Notes: generated by a model from the sequence alone, not told the origin. A stretch of DNA of 64,000 bases from Photobacterium piscicola (GCF_900166965.1 NZ_FUZI01000001.1:1-64000), one strand, 5' to 3'. Counted from the stretch's first letter, positions 8,961 to 19,524 are shown. Numbers and translations: made by a program.

Positions 8961-10439
8961 ATGAAACAATCTTCTTCAACATATCCTAATAACAAAGACA
9001 CAACAACATCAGCGACAAGTGCTTGCACTACAATTTTAGTGGGTAATCAAGTCACCATCGATGGATCTTTTATTATTGCTCGTAATGAGGATCATGAAGC
9101 GATCAACGCTAAACTCTTTAATTTTCATCCAGCTGAAGCCTTACAACGTCAAGATTTCCATTCCATCGGATCTATGGGGAATAATTTCACCTATCCAGCA
9201 GCTAAAAATGCGCTGCAATATACTTCAAACTCTGATTTTGATACCAATGGTACTAGTTTTGGTGCGGCTGGATTTAATTCTGCTGGCGTTGGTATGACAG
9301 CAACGGAAACGGTGTTTAATAATGCACAAGTGTTAGCCATTGATCCCTATGTTATTGCCACCGGTATTGGTGAAGATGCGATTGTGAATGTTATCTTGCC
9401 GCGAGTACATAGTGCGCAAGAAGGTGTAGCTTTACTTGGTCATATTATTGAAACGCAAGGTACTGCTGAGGGGTTTGGCGTTGCGTTTGTTGATAAAGAG
9501 GGTATTTGGTATTTAGAAACCGGTAGTGGGCATCATTGGATGGCGGCTAAAATTCCAGCAGATAAATATTTTGTTTCTGCTAATCAAGGTCGATTAGTTG
9601 ATTATATTGCCGATCATCCCGATTTTATGGCTTCTGCTGGGTTAGTTGAATTCGCTAAAAAACACCAATTACCGTCGGCTGAAAATCGTGGTGTCTTTAA
9701 TTTTCATTGTGCTTATTCTCAAGATATTGAGCATGATAAAACATATAATTACCCACGGGTATGGACATTACAACACCTCTATACTGATGGTCTAACAACT
9801 AAAATAGATCAAGGCGCAACGTTTCCTGTTTATTTAACACCTAAGTATAAACTGAGTGTATATGATGTCATGCTAGGTTTACGTAACCACTATCAGGCGA
9901 CGGATCATGACGCTTATGCTCATTGTAATCCTAATGATTCTTACCGTCCGATAGCTGTTTTTCGTACTGAGCATTCTCACGTATTACACGTTCGGCCCCA
10001 GTTACCCATTGCGATTGGTGAGGTACAATATATAGCTTATGGAATGACGGCACTTAGTGTGTATTTACCTTTTTATCAAGGCATGACATCTGTACCTGAA
10101 GTACTCACGATTGGTGAAAATACAGCAGATAGCCATTCTGCATATTGGAAGTTCCGTAAACTACAAACATTAGCAATGATGGATTGGAATAAGTTTGCCC
10201 CTGTTGTGCAGCAGGCTTACCATGATTTCGAGCAACAAACAGCCCATAAACAGCAACTGATGGAAGCTGAATATCTAGCGTTGTATGTTCTTCATCCTCA
10301 ACAAGCAATTGAACGTATTAATACTTTTGAACATGAAATATTAGCATTAGCGCTAGCATTGACAGAAGAATTAACCAATGAATTGTTTACGTTATTAACG
10401 ATTGAAACGGATAAGTTATATAATTTTTCTGGGGCGTAA
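8961..10439 (+). CDS. C69-family dipeptidase
   Basis: A 492-residue protein of peptidase family C69 (PepD-like), N-terminal-nucleophile hydrolases that cleave dipeptides. The presumed nucleophile is Cys22 in SACTTILVG, followed by IIARNEDHEA, the family's conserved start after pro-peptide removal. GTSFGAAGFNSAGVGMTATE and GIWYLETGSGHHWMAAKIP are also typical. The residues before Cys22 are polar, so this is a short pro-peptide rather than a signal peptide and the enzyme is probably cytoplasmic. It stands alone between two terminators. Confidence 0.85.
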   Translation: MKQSSSTYPNNKDTTTSATSACTTILVGNQVTIDGSFIIARNEDHEAINAKLFNFHPAEALQRQDFHSIGSMGNNFTYPAAKNALQYTSNSDFDTNGTSFGAAGFNSAGVGMTATETVFNNAQVLAIDPYVIATGIGEDAIVNVILPRVHSAQEGVALLGHIIETQGTAEGFGVAFVDKEGIWYLETGSGHHWMAAKIPADKYFVSANQGRLVDYIADHPDFMASAGLVEFAKKHQLPSAENRGVFNFHCAYSQDIEHDKTYNYPRVWTLQHLYTDGLTTKIDQGATFPVYLTPKYKLSVYDVMLGLRNHYQATDHDAYAHCNPNDSYRPIAVFRTEHSHVLHVRPQLPIAIGEVQYIAYGMTALSVYLPFYQGMTSVPEVLTIGENTADSHSAYWKFRKLQTLAMMDWNKFAPVVQQAYHDFEQQTAHKQQLMEAEYLALYVLHPQQAIERINTFEHEILALALALTEELTNELFTLLTIETDKLYNFSGA

Positions 10440-10459
10440 TAAACACAGAGACATAATTT

Positions 10460-10497
10460 AAAAGACCACTGTCATTCATAATGAAGTGGTCTTTTAG
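10460..10497. terminator. bidirectional terminator between the dipeptidase and feoC
   Basis: AAAAGACCACT (10460-10470) pairs with AGTGGTCTTTT (10485-10495) over a 14-base loop. A and T runs flank the stem on both sides, so it can end the converging dipeptidase and feoBC transcripts. Confidence 0.85.
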
Positions 10498-10523
10498 GTT
10501 AATGTTAACGTCTAAATAGGCCG

Positions 10524-10775
10524 TTAAATATTAGCAATCGCGATTTGCTCATCACACCAGCGATAAGTTATGTCGAGCGTTGTTGTTTGGCACCCTTGGC
10601 ATTCTTGACTACAGATTTTCATCATTTCACAACGTTCTATTTTTCCTCTTTTAATTAAATCATCAAGTAAAATTAATAGCCATTGTGGTTCACTGTCAAA
10701 TTGCTGGCTGAGTTGAGTCAGTGAAATAATCCTTGCTGTTCGCACGGCATTTCTTACTGCAATTAAGGATACCAT
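10524..10775 (-). CDS. feoC: FeoC-like protein of the ferrous iron transporter
   Basis: An 83-residue protein with a winged-helix-like N-terminus (RTARIISLTQLSQQFD, LLDDLIKRGKIERC) and a Cys-rich segment CSQECQGC. FeoC proteins have this layout and can carry an Fe-S cluster in that loop, and they modulate FeoB stability or activity. The ATG overlaps the feoB stop codon by one base (TAATG), so translation is probably coupled. It ends the feoBC transcript before the shared terminator. Confidence 0.82.
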   Translation of the reverse strand: MVSLIAVRNAVRTARIISLTQLSQQFDSEPQWLLILLDDLIKRGKIERCEMMKICSQECQGCQTTTLDITYRWCDEQIAIANI

Positions 10776-13105
10776 TAGTGACAGCCTCCACTTTTATGTT
10801 GTGGGACTGTGGTTGGAATTGACATTTGCCAGTCAACTTTGTGACTTAAATAACGAATCCCAATAATGAAGCTAGTGACGAGTAATATTGCAAAAACTAC
10901 CCAACCGATGGTGGCGATTGGATGTGCCATAAAGGTCGCGCTTTGGTAAAAACTGATAGCTAATGCATAAGCCACTGCGATTCCCCAGAAAGTAGAAAAC
11001 CAAGCCCAGTTGCGTCCAATTTCTTTAGCAATAACCCCGATGGTTGATACGCAAGGTACATATAATAAAACAAAGATTAAATATGCGTACGCACCGACCA
11101 TAGATCCAAATTGATGCTGCATTTGCCCCATAGCTGTTGTATTCATCGTGCCATCAGCTTCACTGGCTTTGATCGGGTTTTTCAATGTGGTTAATGAAAA
11201 ACTATTCACGACACCATTAATAGTATCTTGCCATGCGGTTTTTAATTCTGCGGATAAATTGAAAGATTGGGAACCGTTAATAAGCTGCTTATTGGCTAAT
11301 TCAGCGCTATAAAGGGTGTTAAGTGTACCAACAACGACTTCTTTAGCTAAGAAGCCTGTTAATAAGCCAACACTTGCAGGCCAATTTTGTTGGTTGACAC
11401 CAAGTGGCGATAACACGGGTGTGACCCAACGACCAATATCTGATAATGCAGATTGTTGCTGTTGTCCAGGTTCAATAACTCGACCAGAAAATGTAATGCT
11501 ATTGAGTGCCATCACAATCATACAAATGGGAATAATTAGTCGACATGCTTTGACTAAAAAGCCACGAAGACGGCTCCAGCTATGGATTAAGGTCGTTTTA
11601 ACACTAGGCACATGGTACGTTGGTAATTCCATGATAAAAGGTGATGGTTCGCCGGTTAATAACGTTTTCTTTAATATAAAACCCGTTAGTACTGCCACTA
11701 AAATACCTAACAAGTAGAGTGAGAACACGATCAAGCTGCCCATACCTTGAAAAAAAGCAGCAGAAAAAACGCCAAAAATAGCCAGTCGAGCACCACAAGA
11801 CATAAAAGGCGCCATCATTGAGGTGAGAATACGGTCTCTTGGTGTTTCAAGCGTACGCGAAGCCATGATTGATGGAATATTACAACCAAAGCCAACAATG
11901 AGTGGCACAAATGATTTACCGGGTAAGCCTATTGACTGCATCAAACGGTCGATAACAAAAGCCGCTCGCGCCATATATCCACTGTCTTCTAATACAGAAA
12001 GATATAAGAACATTAACCCTATTTGAGGGATAAAAGGCATTACAGTATTGATACCGCCGCCAAGTCCCTGTGATAAAATGGCTGTTAGCCAAATAGGCAA
12101 ACCGAGATATTGGCATAGCCACGCTGTACCGTGAATGAAGATTGCAGCTGAACCTTGATCAAAAATAGGTTGGAGCCCTCCACCTATATTAATTGCAAAC
12201 CAAAACATTAAATACATGACGAACAAAAAGATCGGTAACCCTAAATAACGATTCAACACTATTGAATCGATCCATTGAGTTAATTTGTGTTGAGTCGCTT
12301 GTTCATGGGAAGCACATTGATTGACGAGAGTAGCGACAGTTTGATAGCGAGAGTCGGCAATTAATAAATCAGCATGTTCATGGTATGTTTGATAAAGTGT
12401 ATGTTGGTAGTGTGTTACACGATTTGGAATATTCGTATTAATTACATGATGTTGTGCTGAAATATCTGATTCTAGTAATCTTAATGCCAACCATTCTTTA
12501 TTGTTATCTGCAATTAATGTATCAGGGATATCGGCTGCTAATTGTGTGATAGTTTGATGTAACGGTGCTGGAAACTCTGTTTTAAATTGAGATAACTGAG
12601 GCGTAATAAGTTGTTTTTCTATTGCTGCTTTTAATGGCTCGATACCTTTATTTTTATTGGCAATTAAACTAACTACAGGGCAACCAAGTTGAGCGGATAA
12701 TTTTTCACTATCAATAACAATATTTTTTTGACGGGCAATGTCTAGCATATTAAGTACAACCAGACAGGGCACATTCATTTCAAGTAATTGTAATGTCAGA
12801 TAAAGGTTTCGCTCAATATTAGCGGCATCAACAATATTAACCACAAGATCTGCTTCACCACTTAAAATATATTCACACCCAATTTGTTCATCAAGTGATC
12901 CTTGTTCATCAAAGGAACTCATAGAATAAATACCCGGTAAATCTACCACCGTGATAGTTTGGTTGTGGTAGTGATAAACACCTTCTTTTTTATCAACGGT
13001 TACACCCGCCCAATTACCTGTACGTTGTCTTGAACCAGTTAAAATGTTAAATAATGTGGTTTTACCGCAGTTTGGGTTTCCCAATAAGGCAATACTATTT
13101 GCCAT
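10775..13105 (-). CDS. feoB: ferrous iron transport protein B
   Basis: A 776-residue inner-membrane Fe(II) transporter. The N-terminal G domain has GNPNCGKT (G1), DLPGIYS (G3) and NMLD (G4). The C-terminal half has the two Gate regions (GSAAIFIHGTAWL, then GFGCNIPSIMASRTLE with the conserved Cys, and GFLAKEVVVGTLNTLY). The frame opens 14 codons upstream at 13147, but the ATG at 13105 is preceded by GGAGA and gives the standard MANSIALLGNPNCGKT start. feoA, normally just upstream, is absent between here and 13695. Confidence 0.95.
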   Translation of the reverse strand: MANSIALLGNPNCGKTTLFNILTGSRQRTGNWAGVTVDKKEGVYHYHNQTITVVDLPGIYSMSSFDEQGSLDEQIGCEYILSGEADLVVNIVDAANIERNLYLTLQLLEMNVPCLVVLNMLDIARQKNIVIDSEKLSAQLGCPVVSLIANKNKGIEPLKAAIEKQLITPQLSQFKTEFPAPLHQTITQLAADIPDTLIADNNKEWLALRLLESDISAQHHVINTNIPNRVTHYQHTLYQTYHEHADLLIADSRYQTVATLVNQCASHEQATQHKLTQWIDSIVLNRYLGLPIFLFVMYLMFWFAINIGGGLQPIFDQGSAAIFIHGTAWLCQYLGLPIWLTAILSQGLGGGINTVMPFIPQIGLMFLYLSVLEDSGYMARAAFVIDRLMQSIGLPGKSFVPLIVGFGCNIPSIMASRTLETPRDRILTSMMAPFMSCGARLAIFGVFSAAFFQGMGSLIVFSLYLLGILVAVLTGFILKKTLLTGEPSPFIMELPTYHVPSVKTTLIHSWSRLRGFLVKACRLIIPICMIVMALNSITFSGRVIEPGQQQQSALSDIGRWVTPVLSPLGVNQQNWPASVGLLTGFLAKEVVVGTLNTLYSAELANKQLINGSQSFNLSAELKTAWQDTINGVVNSFSLTTLKNPIKASEADGTMNTTAMGQMQHQFGSMVGAYAYLIFVLLYVPCVSTIGVIAKEIGRNWAWFSTFWGIAVAYALAISFYQSATFMAHPIATIGWVVFAILLVTSFIIGIRYLSHKVDWQMSIPTTVPQHKSGGCH

Positions 13106-13694
13106 TATTATTTCTCCGAACAGAATATGATAATAGAAAGAAATCACTAATTAAATGTGAGATTAAAAGTATATTAATGTTATTAATTTTATAATGAATT
13201 ATAAATGTAAATAAAAATCAATTACATTTATATCGGGCTTGATAGCTATCGTCAAATATTATTTTTTATTAGTGAGTAAGTCTGTAATTTTAATTATTAC
13301 CATTTAACAATAGTGTTAACTTTTATATATTAATCATAAGTTTATTTTAATGATATTTTATTGTTAGTACGAGAAACTATATGCTTCTTAATAACAAGTA
13401 AGTGTAATTATATCGATAGTTAGAATATTTATCTGTTGATATTTAAGGCTGTTGTAAATGGAAATGGTAACCTAAAATTACATTATTGAAGTGTCATGAT
13501 GACTCGCCTTTAAGATAAGTCTTATGACTTCAGAAAATCACTCTTTAAGATAAATGGCCAATAAATGACTCAAATGTTATTTTTTATCATTATCTTTGTG
13601 ATCTGATTAATATTTGGTAGCGGTTATATGCTACTGAAAACGAGAGTTCTGGTTTATTATCACTGTGTTTATAATCAGTATGTGAAATGTTTAT
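13106..13694. other. 589-base intergenic region upstream of feoB
   Basis: Very AT-rich and no feoA-like frame on either strand. TTGATAGCTATCGT at 13239-13252 matches 8 of the 10 defined positions of the FNR consensus TTGAT-N4-ATCAA. It lies about 130 bases before feoB, a gene known to be FNR- and Fur-controlled in E. coli. I could not identify a convincing Fur box. The FNR assignment is weak. Confidence 0.3.
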
Positions 13695-13898
13695 ATGTGG
13701 TTTGAAAGCAAGAAAAAAGCAGCTGTTGTGGATAAAGAAAAATTAATTTCTGAACTTCACGAACTTGTTTTAAAGCAATATAGTCAACATGATATTAAGT
13801 TAATAAAAAACATAACGTCAAAAGGTGGTATTGAGCTACATTTTGCTGTTGCTGGTGAAGATGTACTTCAGATGAGTATTGAATCATCTAATGTTTAA
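13695..13898 (+). CDS. small hypothetical protein (67 aa)
   Basis: A 67-residue, charged, probably cytoplasmic protein (MWFESKKKAAVVDKEK..., then a predicted alpha/beta part HDIKLIKNI and IELHFAVAGEDVLQM). I do not recognise the family. In favour of a real gene: protein-like composition and a hairpin with a T-rich tail just downstream. Against: no clear Shine-Dalgarno before the ATG. Confidence 0.45.
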   Translation: MWFESKKKAAVVDKEKLISELHELVLKQYSQHDIKLIKNITSKGGIELHFAVAGEDVLQMSIESSNV

Positions 13899-13916
13899 TT
13901 TTTTATCACTAAAATC

Positions 13917-13952
13917 AGCCATAAGATATTTATGGCTGTATATATAATTTTT
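13917..13952 (+). terminator. probable terminator after the 67-aa gene
   Basis: AGCCATAA (13917-13924) pairs with TTATGGCT (13930-13937) over a five-base loop. A T-rich tail with a run of six T follows about ten bases later. It begins about 20 bases after the small gene and supports that gene being transcribed. Confidence 0.55.
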
Positions 13953-14227
13953 TGCTCTATTGTGTTGATTGTATATTTATATCGGTCGAAATTATCTCTC
14001 TTTTTATACTCAGTAACGGGTTTGTTACAATGTATTTAGATTGAATTAGTTATTCTTCTTCTATCTATGTTAATTGTCAGTGCTTAAATATTACAGTGCT
14101 ATGTTAATAATTATTAATTGTATTGTGGGTATCATTATTAGTGTTGACGCTTTTATATAAAAGGGGGAGAATATTTTAACTTAATACTGCGCGTGGTATT
14201 CCTGTGCATGTTAAGGCAATTAAAGCA

Positions 14228-14256
14228 TAAAAAAGCCGAGCCGATAATTCGGCTCG
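14228..14256 (-). terminator. terminator of the DUF1800-DUF1501 operon
   Basis: CGAGCCGA (14237-14244) pairs with TCGGCTCG (14249-14256) over a four-base loop. On the minus strand the stem runs into GC then a run of T. It lies about 25 bases beyond the DUF1501 stop codon. Confidence 0.88.
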
Positions 14257-14280
14257 ACATTTAGTATTATTTTTATATCG

Positions 14281-15615
14281 TTAAATGAATTCGATATAAG
14301 GTGAGTTAAAGTTAGTTAAATTAGGGAATATTGATAGTATTTGTGCTTCAGATAAACCAAGCCAACGGCATAATGAAGCATTGACTTGGTCTGCTGCAAT
14401 TGTTGGAATAATACGACCATTATTATAATTATGCTGGCTATCGGCGGTTAATTGCGGCCATTCACCATAAACAGCTTTACCACGCACGGCACCTCCCGTT
14501 ACGATTTGATGTCCCGCCCAACCATGATCAGTACCACTGGCATTTGCTTGTAAACGGCGACCAAAATCAGACATGGTGACACACGTCACTTGATCATTAA
14601 GGCCAGAATCTATCATATCAGTGTTAAAAGCACTTAATGCATCACTGACTTGTTTCAGCAGTTTAGGATGATCCCGTTGTTGGAATTGATGAGTATCAAA
14701 GCCATTTAGACCAACAAAGAACACTTGCTGTTGTTGGTGCATATCGTCACGTGCTTTAATCAGACGACTTACCATACTGAGTTGTTGAGCTAAATCAGAT
14801 TCAGGGTAAGTTTCGCTATTAGGGTGTTTGGATAGAATCGTTTTAATGGCTTCATTTTCAGAAACATTACGAGACATTGCACTCGCATAGTTGCGCATAT
14901 AAATGTTGTCATATTGACGTTGTGTGAAGTGAGAGAAATACCCGTCAAGGCGCTGTTCTTCATTCCAGCCTGAGTATGTTCCTGCACCTTTACCATTAAT
15001 AACTGTTTGTTGCGATTTTTTGTTTCGTAGTAATTTTTGACCTTGGTTTACTGAAATTAGGGGGGATAAACTGCCAGTAGCACCAAGCATATCCATCATT
15101 TTTCCAGCCCAACCATAAGCATCACCTAGGTTTTCAGCACCCAATTGCCATAGATCTTGTTGTTGGTTATGTGCCATCAAAAATTGTGGCAATGTGACAC
15201 GGCGATTACTTATATCATCGCGAGTTGTTGGTTGAACTAACTGACCAGAGTTAATAATGGCTGCTGCATTACCTGATGCAAATAATGGTAATAACGACGT
15301 CATATTATTATTAATACTTAGTGGTATACCATTAGTCGTGGTTAGATTTAGATCACTTAACTGATCTTTATTTAACTTCATTTTTGGTCGAGCAGCTTGG
15401 TAATCCTGATAAGCAGCACATCCAGGCGTTGGTACGATCATATTATAGGCATCATTACCACCCAAGAGAAAGACACAAACTAATGCTTTATTCGTATTCT
15501 CTGATGATTGACTGTTGTTTGTTGGTATTATTGATGATGCCAGTACTGATGTAGACAAAGTAGTTGCACTAACAACGGCCGTGGTTTTTAAAAAATGTCG
15601 ACGTGATAATTTCAT
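14281..15615 (-). CDS. DUF1501 family protein with Tat signal
   Basis: A 444-residue exported protein. The N-terminus SRRHFLKTTAVVSATTLSTS is a twin-arginine signal. The body follows the DUF1501 family, which is related to the alkaline-phosphatase/sulfatase fold: CVFLLGGNDAYNMIVP, VGLNGFDTHQFQQRDH, VTMSDFGRRLQANASGTDHG, GWAGHQIVTGG. Enzymatic activity is not established for the family. Its start is 5 bases after the stop of the DUF1800 gene. Pairs of these two families are common in bacterial genomes, so they probably act together in the periplasm or at the surface. Confidence 0.85.
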   Translation of the reverse strand: MKLSRRHFLKTTAVVSATTLSTSVLASSIIPTNNSQSSENTNKALVCVFLLGGNDAYNMIVPTPGCAAYQDYQAARPKMKLNKDQLSDLNLTTTNGIPLSINNNMTSLLPLFASGNAAAIINSGQLVQPTTRDDISNRRVTLPQFLMAHNQQQDLWQLGAENLGDAYGWAGKMMDMLGATGSLSPLISVNQGQKLLRNKKSQQTVINGKGAGTYSGWNEEQRLDGYFSHFTQRQYDNIYMRNYASAMSRNVSENEAIKTILSKHPNSETYPESDLAQQLSMVSRLIKARDDMHQQQQVFFVGLNGFDTHQFQQRDHPKLLKQVSDALSAFNTDMIDSGLNDQVTCVTMSDFGRRLQANASGTDHGWAGHQIVTGGAVRGKAVYGEWPQLTADSQHNYNNGRIIPTIAADQVNASLCRWLGLSEAQILSIFPNLTNFNSPYIEFI

Positions 15616-15620
15616 TTTAA

Positions 15621-17171
15621 TTAGCCTTCACAAAAGAATTCAGGAGCCGTTGTTGCAATGTATATAGCATTAAGATAGCGGGTTTTGAGCTGGTAAGGCG
15701 CAGAGTGGCTTGATAACGTTTTATACATATAGTTTTGAAGGCTTTTTGACATTAGACCGCCAAAAAAACGTTCATTAATTAGTGCAACATATTCAGTGGT
15801 GCCCATTGAAATGTCATGAAAATCAGTTCGATCCCAGTGCCATTCTTTATAGTCAGTTTTGTTCCATTTTAAGAGGTTGTACCATATTCTATTATGCGTT
15901 TTGCGCATAATGTCAGCGGTTATAATGGTAAACTCAGGAGCGGTAAGACCTAAGTCAGCAATTTCACCTTGAGGGGCATCTGTTGGTTTATAAAAATTAA
16001 ACACCGTTTCAGCACTCAATGCTGCTTGACCATAAGTTACTTCAGCCCATTGGGTGTCCCACCAATGATCTCCTGCAGCCTGCATGTTAAGCGCACGTAA
16101 TTGGTTCGCAACCACAATTAAGGGTTCTTTTAGTAAGCCAAAATGTTGATGTTCACCTTGGGTTCCCTGTCCAGCAGCATTGGCTAAGCCAGCAAAAACG
16201 TCAGGATCGGTTAATACTGCTTTAATTGTTGCTTGTAAATCGCCACGAATGCCGTTGCCATTATCAATAAAGACTTCAGCTATACGCTTTATATAATTAC
16301 GATTGGGGTTACTGGTTACAAATCGTTTAATCAGGTGTGTCGCAATAAATGCAGGGGTATTATTGTGGTTAAACAGCATATCAACTACCGCATCAAGATC
16401 TTGATGGATATCTTGTCCTGCAGGGAAATGTGTGCCCATAACGATTTTTTCATCCATATCATGTTGGCTATTATCTGCCAACATTGGATTGATCCAGTCA
16501 TGTTGCCAATGAGGATAATTGATATACCAGCCACAAAGTAGACGTGACATGTTTTCAACATCATCTTGATCATAAGTGGGAATTTTATTGCCATTATTAT
16601 CAAGAATCGGCTCACCATAATTATTAAGCTGCCATAATCCTATGGTGAATAATTGCATGCATTCACGTGGAAAATTTTCATCAGGAAAAGTATTGTTTTT
16701 GGGATCGTGTTTTTTACTGCCTGATAATGTTAAATATCGACCCATCATTGGGCTAATTGTAACGGCTTTAAATAAATCACGAAAATTACCAAATGCATGT
16801 GTAACCAGCATATCGTAATAATTCGCTAAGCCATCATTTACCGATCCAACCCCATGGGAAGAGACAACAAATAATTGACTTAATGCATAAGCCATACGTT
16901 GACGAAGTTGATCTTCACCTGTAACTGTACATTGCCACCATATACCTTGGCGCATGTCGTCTTGTGGATGACTGTAACTTGTCGTGTTAAAAAGGGCTTT
17001 CAGTTTTGGTAAATGATAAGTAGGCGGTATTGAAAATTGGTCATCAAACCAAGCATCAAAGCCATTTTTTTGGAGTTGATCTATTTGTCCTTTTTTAGGC
17101 CCGAACGAACCACGATAAAGAAATTTTGCGCATTGACGGCGGTCAGCGCTGTATATTCTAGTGTCTGTCAT
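15621..17171 (-). CDS. DUF1800 family protein
   Basis: A 516-residue protein of the DUF1800 family, first gene of a two-gene operon with the DUF1501 gene. Typical segments are CAKFLYRGSFGPKKGQIDQL near the start, FPRECMQLFTIGLWQLN (family pattern around an LFT-G motif), DDVENMSRLLCGW, VIKRFV-like HLIKRFVTSNPNRNYI, and an N-terminal W-rich region. I see no signal peptide, so its location is unclear unless it travels with its Tat-exported partner. Biochemical role unknown. Confidence 0.82.
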   Translation of the reverse strand: MTDTRIYSADRRQCAKFLYRGSFGPKKGQIDQLQKNGFDAWFDDQFSIPPTYHLPKLKALFNTTSYSHPQDDMRQGIWWQCTVTGEDQLRQRMAYALSQLFVVSSHGVGSVNDGLANYYDMLVTHAFGNFRDLFKAVTISPMMGRYLTLSGSKKHDPKNNTFPDENFPRECMQLFTIGLWQLNNYGEPILDNNGNKIPTYDQDDVENMSRLLCGWYINYPHWQHDWINPMLADNSQHDMDEKIVMGTHFPAGQDIHQDLDAVVDMLFNHNNTPAFIATHLIKRFVTSNPNRNYIKRIAEVFIDNGNGIRGDLQATIKAVLTDPDVFAGLANAAGQGTQGEHQHFGLLKEPLIVVANQLRALNMQAAGDHWWDTQWAEVTYGQAALSAETVFNFYKPTDAPQGEIADLGLTAPEFTIITADIMRKTHNRIWYNLLKWNKTDYKEWHWDRTDFHDISMGTTEYVALINERFFGGLMSKSLQNYMYKTLSSHSAPYQLKTRYLNAIYIATTAPEFFCEG

Positions 17172-17547
17172 AATTATTCCAGTTGATACTTATTTTGTAT
17201 CAATCTTATTAGTGAAGTATATGGATTCTTTCGAGATGATAATACTATATATATTTCACTAAGGAATGGATGCCTTTAAATGCTGACATATAACTGACTT
17301 TTTGTACTAATATATGGGCGGATATTAATGGTTACTATAAGTAGATCTTAAAATTAGTGCTGTTGATCATTTTTTATTTATATTTTAGGTAGGTGCTCTA
17401 ATGCTTATGCAAAAGGGTTTGTTTTATATTAGTTCCTTATTAACTAAATTATTAATTAGAATAATAGCTCTATTTGTCTTTTTATGAATAATAAAAAACC
17501 CTCATAATTTATTTAATTATAAGGGTTTTTTAATGTCATTAATATTA
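17172..17547. other. 376-base intergenic region
   Basis: AT-rich region between the DUF1800 start and the uhpT stop. It holds the uhpT terminator and presumably the promoter of the DUF1800-DUF1501 operon. I see no gene. Confidence 0.5.
17493..17531 (-). terminator. terminator of uhpT
   Basis: AAAAACCCT pairs with AGGGTTTTT, extended after one mismatch by ATAA/TTAT. Poly-A on one side and poly-T on the other make it usable in both directions. It lies just after the uhpT stop on the minus strand. Confidence 0.82.
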
Positions 17548-18936
17548 TTAATGTGCAGCAGGTTGCTGTGCTAGTTTTCTTATTTTAATTTCTTCAAATA
17601 AAGCAACAAGTGCCATTAATACACAACAAGCAATTGCAGCAGCTTTAATTGCCGCAAAGGTACCAGTCCAACCATCAAGGCCAAAGAAAGGGTTACCTTC
17701 AGCAATATAGCCAAGACCAATTTTTGCAAATGAGTCACCAATTAGGTAAGCAAACGTACCTTTAACCCCGTCAGCTGCCGCTAGGCCTTGTTTTGGTACA
17801 AAACCGATTGCTGCAACACCAATAAGAAGTTGAGGTGCAAATACTAAGAAACCTAAAGCAAATAGTGATGCTTTATAAGCAAAAATAGAGTCTGCGTGTT
17901 GGTAGTAACCTAGAGTAAATACAATACCGATCAAAGCAACACAAGATACAGCGCCACGACGACCATTAAATAAGTCTGACAGTAAGCCCCATAAACAGGT
18001 ACCGACTAATGCTCCAATTTCAAACATGGTAAAGCCGGAGTTTGCAACATCTTTAGAGAAACCTAAAATTTGGTGTGCGTAAACTGTTGACCATTGGTCG
18101 ATACCGCTACGTACGATATAAAGGAAGACGTTTGCAAAACAAAGGATCCAGATAACTTTATTAAAGAGAACATATTTCTTAAAAATTTCCATTTTAGTTA
18201 ATTTGTTTTCTTTAACTGCATTATCTTCTTCTGAAATTGGTTCTTCGAAAATTTCTTCTACAGTACCTAAACCATAAGCTTCAGGGCTATCGTTGCCCAT
18301 AAAGAAGCCGATGATCGCAATAATGATAGCGATAACGGCAGGGAAGATGAACATCCCTTTTACATCGCCACCAAAAAAGTAATCAGCACCAAACATAGCT
18401 ACAGCGGCTGCTAATGCACCACCTGCGTTATGTGAGATGTTCCAGAAGCCAACACCTAGACCACGACGATTACGTGGAGTCCAGTTAGTAATAGTCACTA
18501 CTGAGTTTGAACCACCACCTGACTGGAAAAAGCCTGATGCCGCATAAAGGATGGTCATCATAATAAATTGGCTAGAACTTGGTCCCATGACTAAGCCCAT
18601 ACCCAGAATACAAAAACCTGATAATAGGAGACCTAAAGGAAGAATGTTTTTTGCATTCTTACCGCCAGACCAATAGTTTAAAACTGTTTTACCAACACCA
18701 TAAGTGATTGAAAATCCAAGGCCGATAGTACCAAGCTGAGTTAAACTCATGCCGTAGTCAGAAATCATATCATTCTGGGCAATATTGAAGTTTTTACGGA
18801 CCAAATACATGGCCATATAACTAACGAAAACTACTAAATAGGACTTTAGAAAAGGAGAAAACCATAGTTTACGACGTTCTTTTGGCGATAGGTCAAGCGT
18901 GGGTTTGCGGACTCGTTGAAGTATTGATAATTCCAT
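17548..18936 (-). CDS. uhpT: hexose-6-phosphate:phosphate antiporter
   Basis: A 462-residue major-facilitator transporter with about 12 membrane segments, the same size as E. coli UhpT (463). It exchanges external sugar phosphate for internal phosphate. The N-terminus [19 protein letters not shown] and [20 protein letters not shown] follow UhpT rather than GlpT. The frame opens 27 codons upstream, but ATG at 18936 gives the family start [14 protein letters not shown]. The sensor/regulator genes uhpABC are not adjacent, so its control here may differ from the E. coli model. Confidence 0.88.
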   Translation of the reverse strand: MELSILQRVRKPTLDLSPKERRKLWFSPFLKSYLVVFVSYMAMYLVRKNFNIAQNDMISDYGMSLTQLGTIGLGFSITYGVGKTVLNYWSGGKNAKNILPLGLLLSGFCILGMGLVMGPSSSQFIMMTILYAASGFFQSGGGSNSVVTITNWTPRNRRGLGVGFWNISHNAGGALAAAVAMFGADYFFGGDVKGMFIFPAVIAIIIAIIGFFMGNDSPEAYGLGTVEEIFEEPISEEDNAVKENKLTKMEIFKKYVLFNKVIWILCFANVFLYIVRSGIDQWSTVYAHQILGFSKDVANSGFTMFEIGALVGTCLWGLLSDLFNGRRGAVSCVALIGIVFTLGYYQHADSIFAYKASLFALGFLVFAPQLLIGVAAIGFVPKQGLAAADGVKGTFAYLIGDSFAKIGLGYIAEGNPFFGLDGWTGTFAAIKAAAIACCVLMALVALFEEIKIRKLAQQPAAH

Positions 18937-19442
18937 CGGTTGAATCTCGTTAGGGCTTAAATCAGATTTGTACTGAATAAGACAAATCACTATGGCGAGA
19001 CCATACCGATGATACACTTAAATGGATTAAGAATTTTTCCTAGTTTTTTAATGGAATTTTAAATCTCAAAGTTAGATCACGTTTTTTGATATTTACAGTG
19101 AAATCTTTGGTTGCATTTTTGGTGTGGCAATGAAGGGTTATTTAACTCTTTCATTATGATTGTGTTTTTATAGAAATCAATAAAATAATATTAATTTATT
19201 GAAAATAGTATGGGGTAAAATAATTATAGTTAATTAGATTGTAACTGAATTATTTTTCTTCTTTTCTGTTTTAAACTAGAAAAATAATATTGATAATAAA
19301 ATTAAAAACACAGTGCAAATAAAATTATCAATAATTTAAATGAAAATTCAATTTATAGTAGAGGATGGTTGGTTGTTATTTTTTTTAAAATACTAGGGTA
19401 TTGATTGTCTTTGTAAATATAAAAAGAGAGCGCTTATTGTTA

Positions 19443-19463
19443 GTGATCTTTGATAAAGATCAC
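19443..19463. promoter_or_regulatory. perfect 9+9 inverted repeat, possible operator
   Basis: GTGATCTTT, a three-base GAT centre, then AAAGATCAC. It sits about 60-80 bases upstream of the start of the less AT-rich transcribed-looking stretch. The half-site spacing does not fit CRP (TGTGA-N6-TCACA). The binding protein is unknown. Confidence 0.5.
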
Positions 19464-19524
19464 ATCTTTAAATTTGCCTATTTTCGATTTATCTACCATA
19501 GTTTAATTAACCTGAACTGAGATA

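Noticed and set aside
19443..19463. Inverted repeat as a CRP site
   Set aside because: The half-sites are too far apart for the TGTGA-N6-TCACA consensus.
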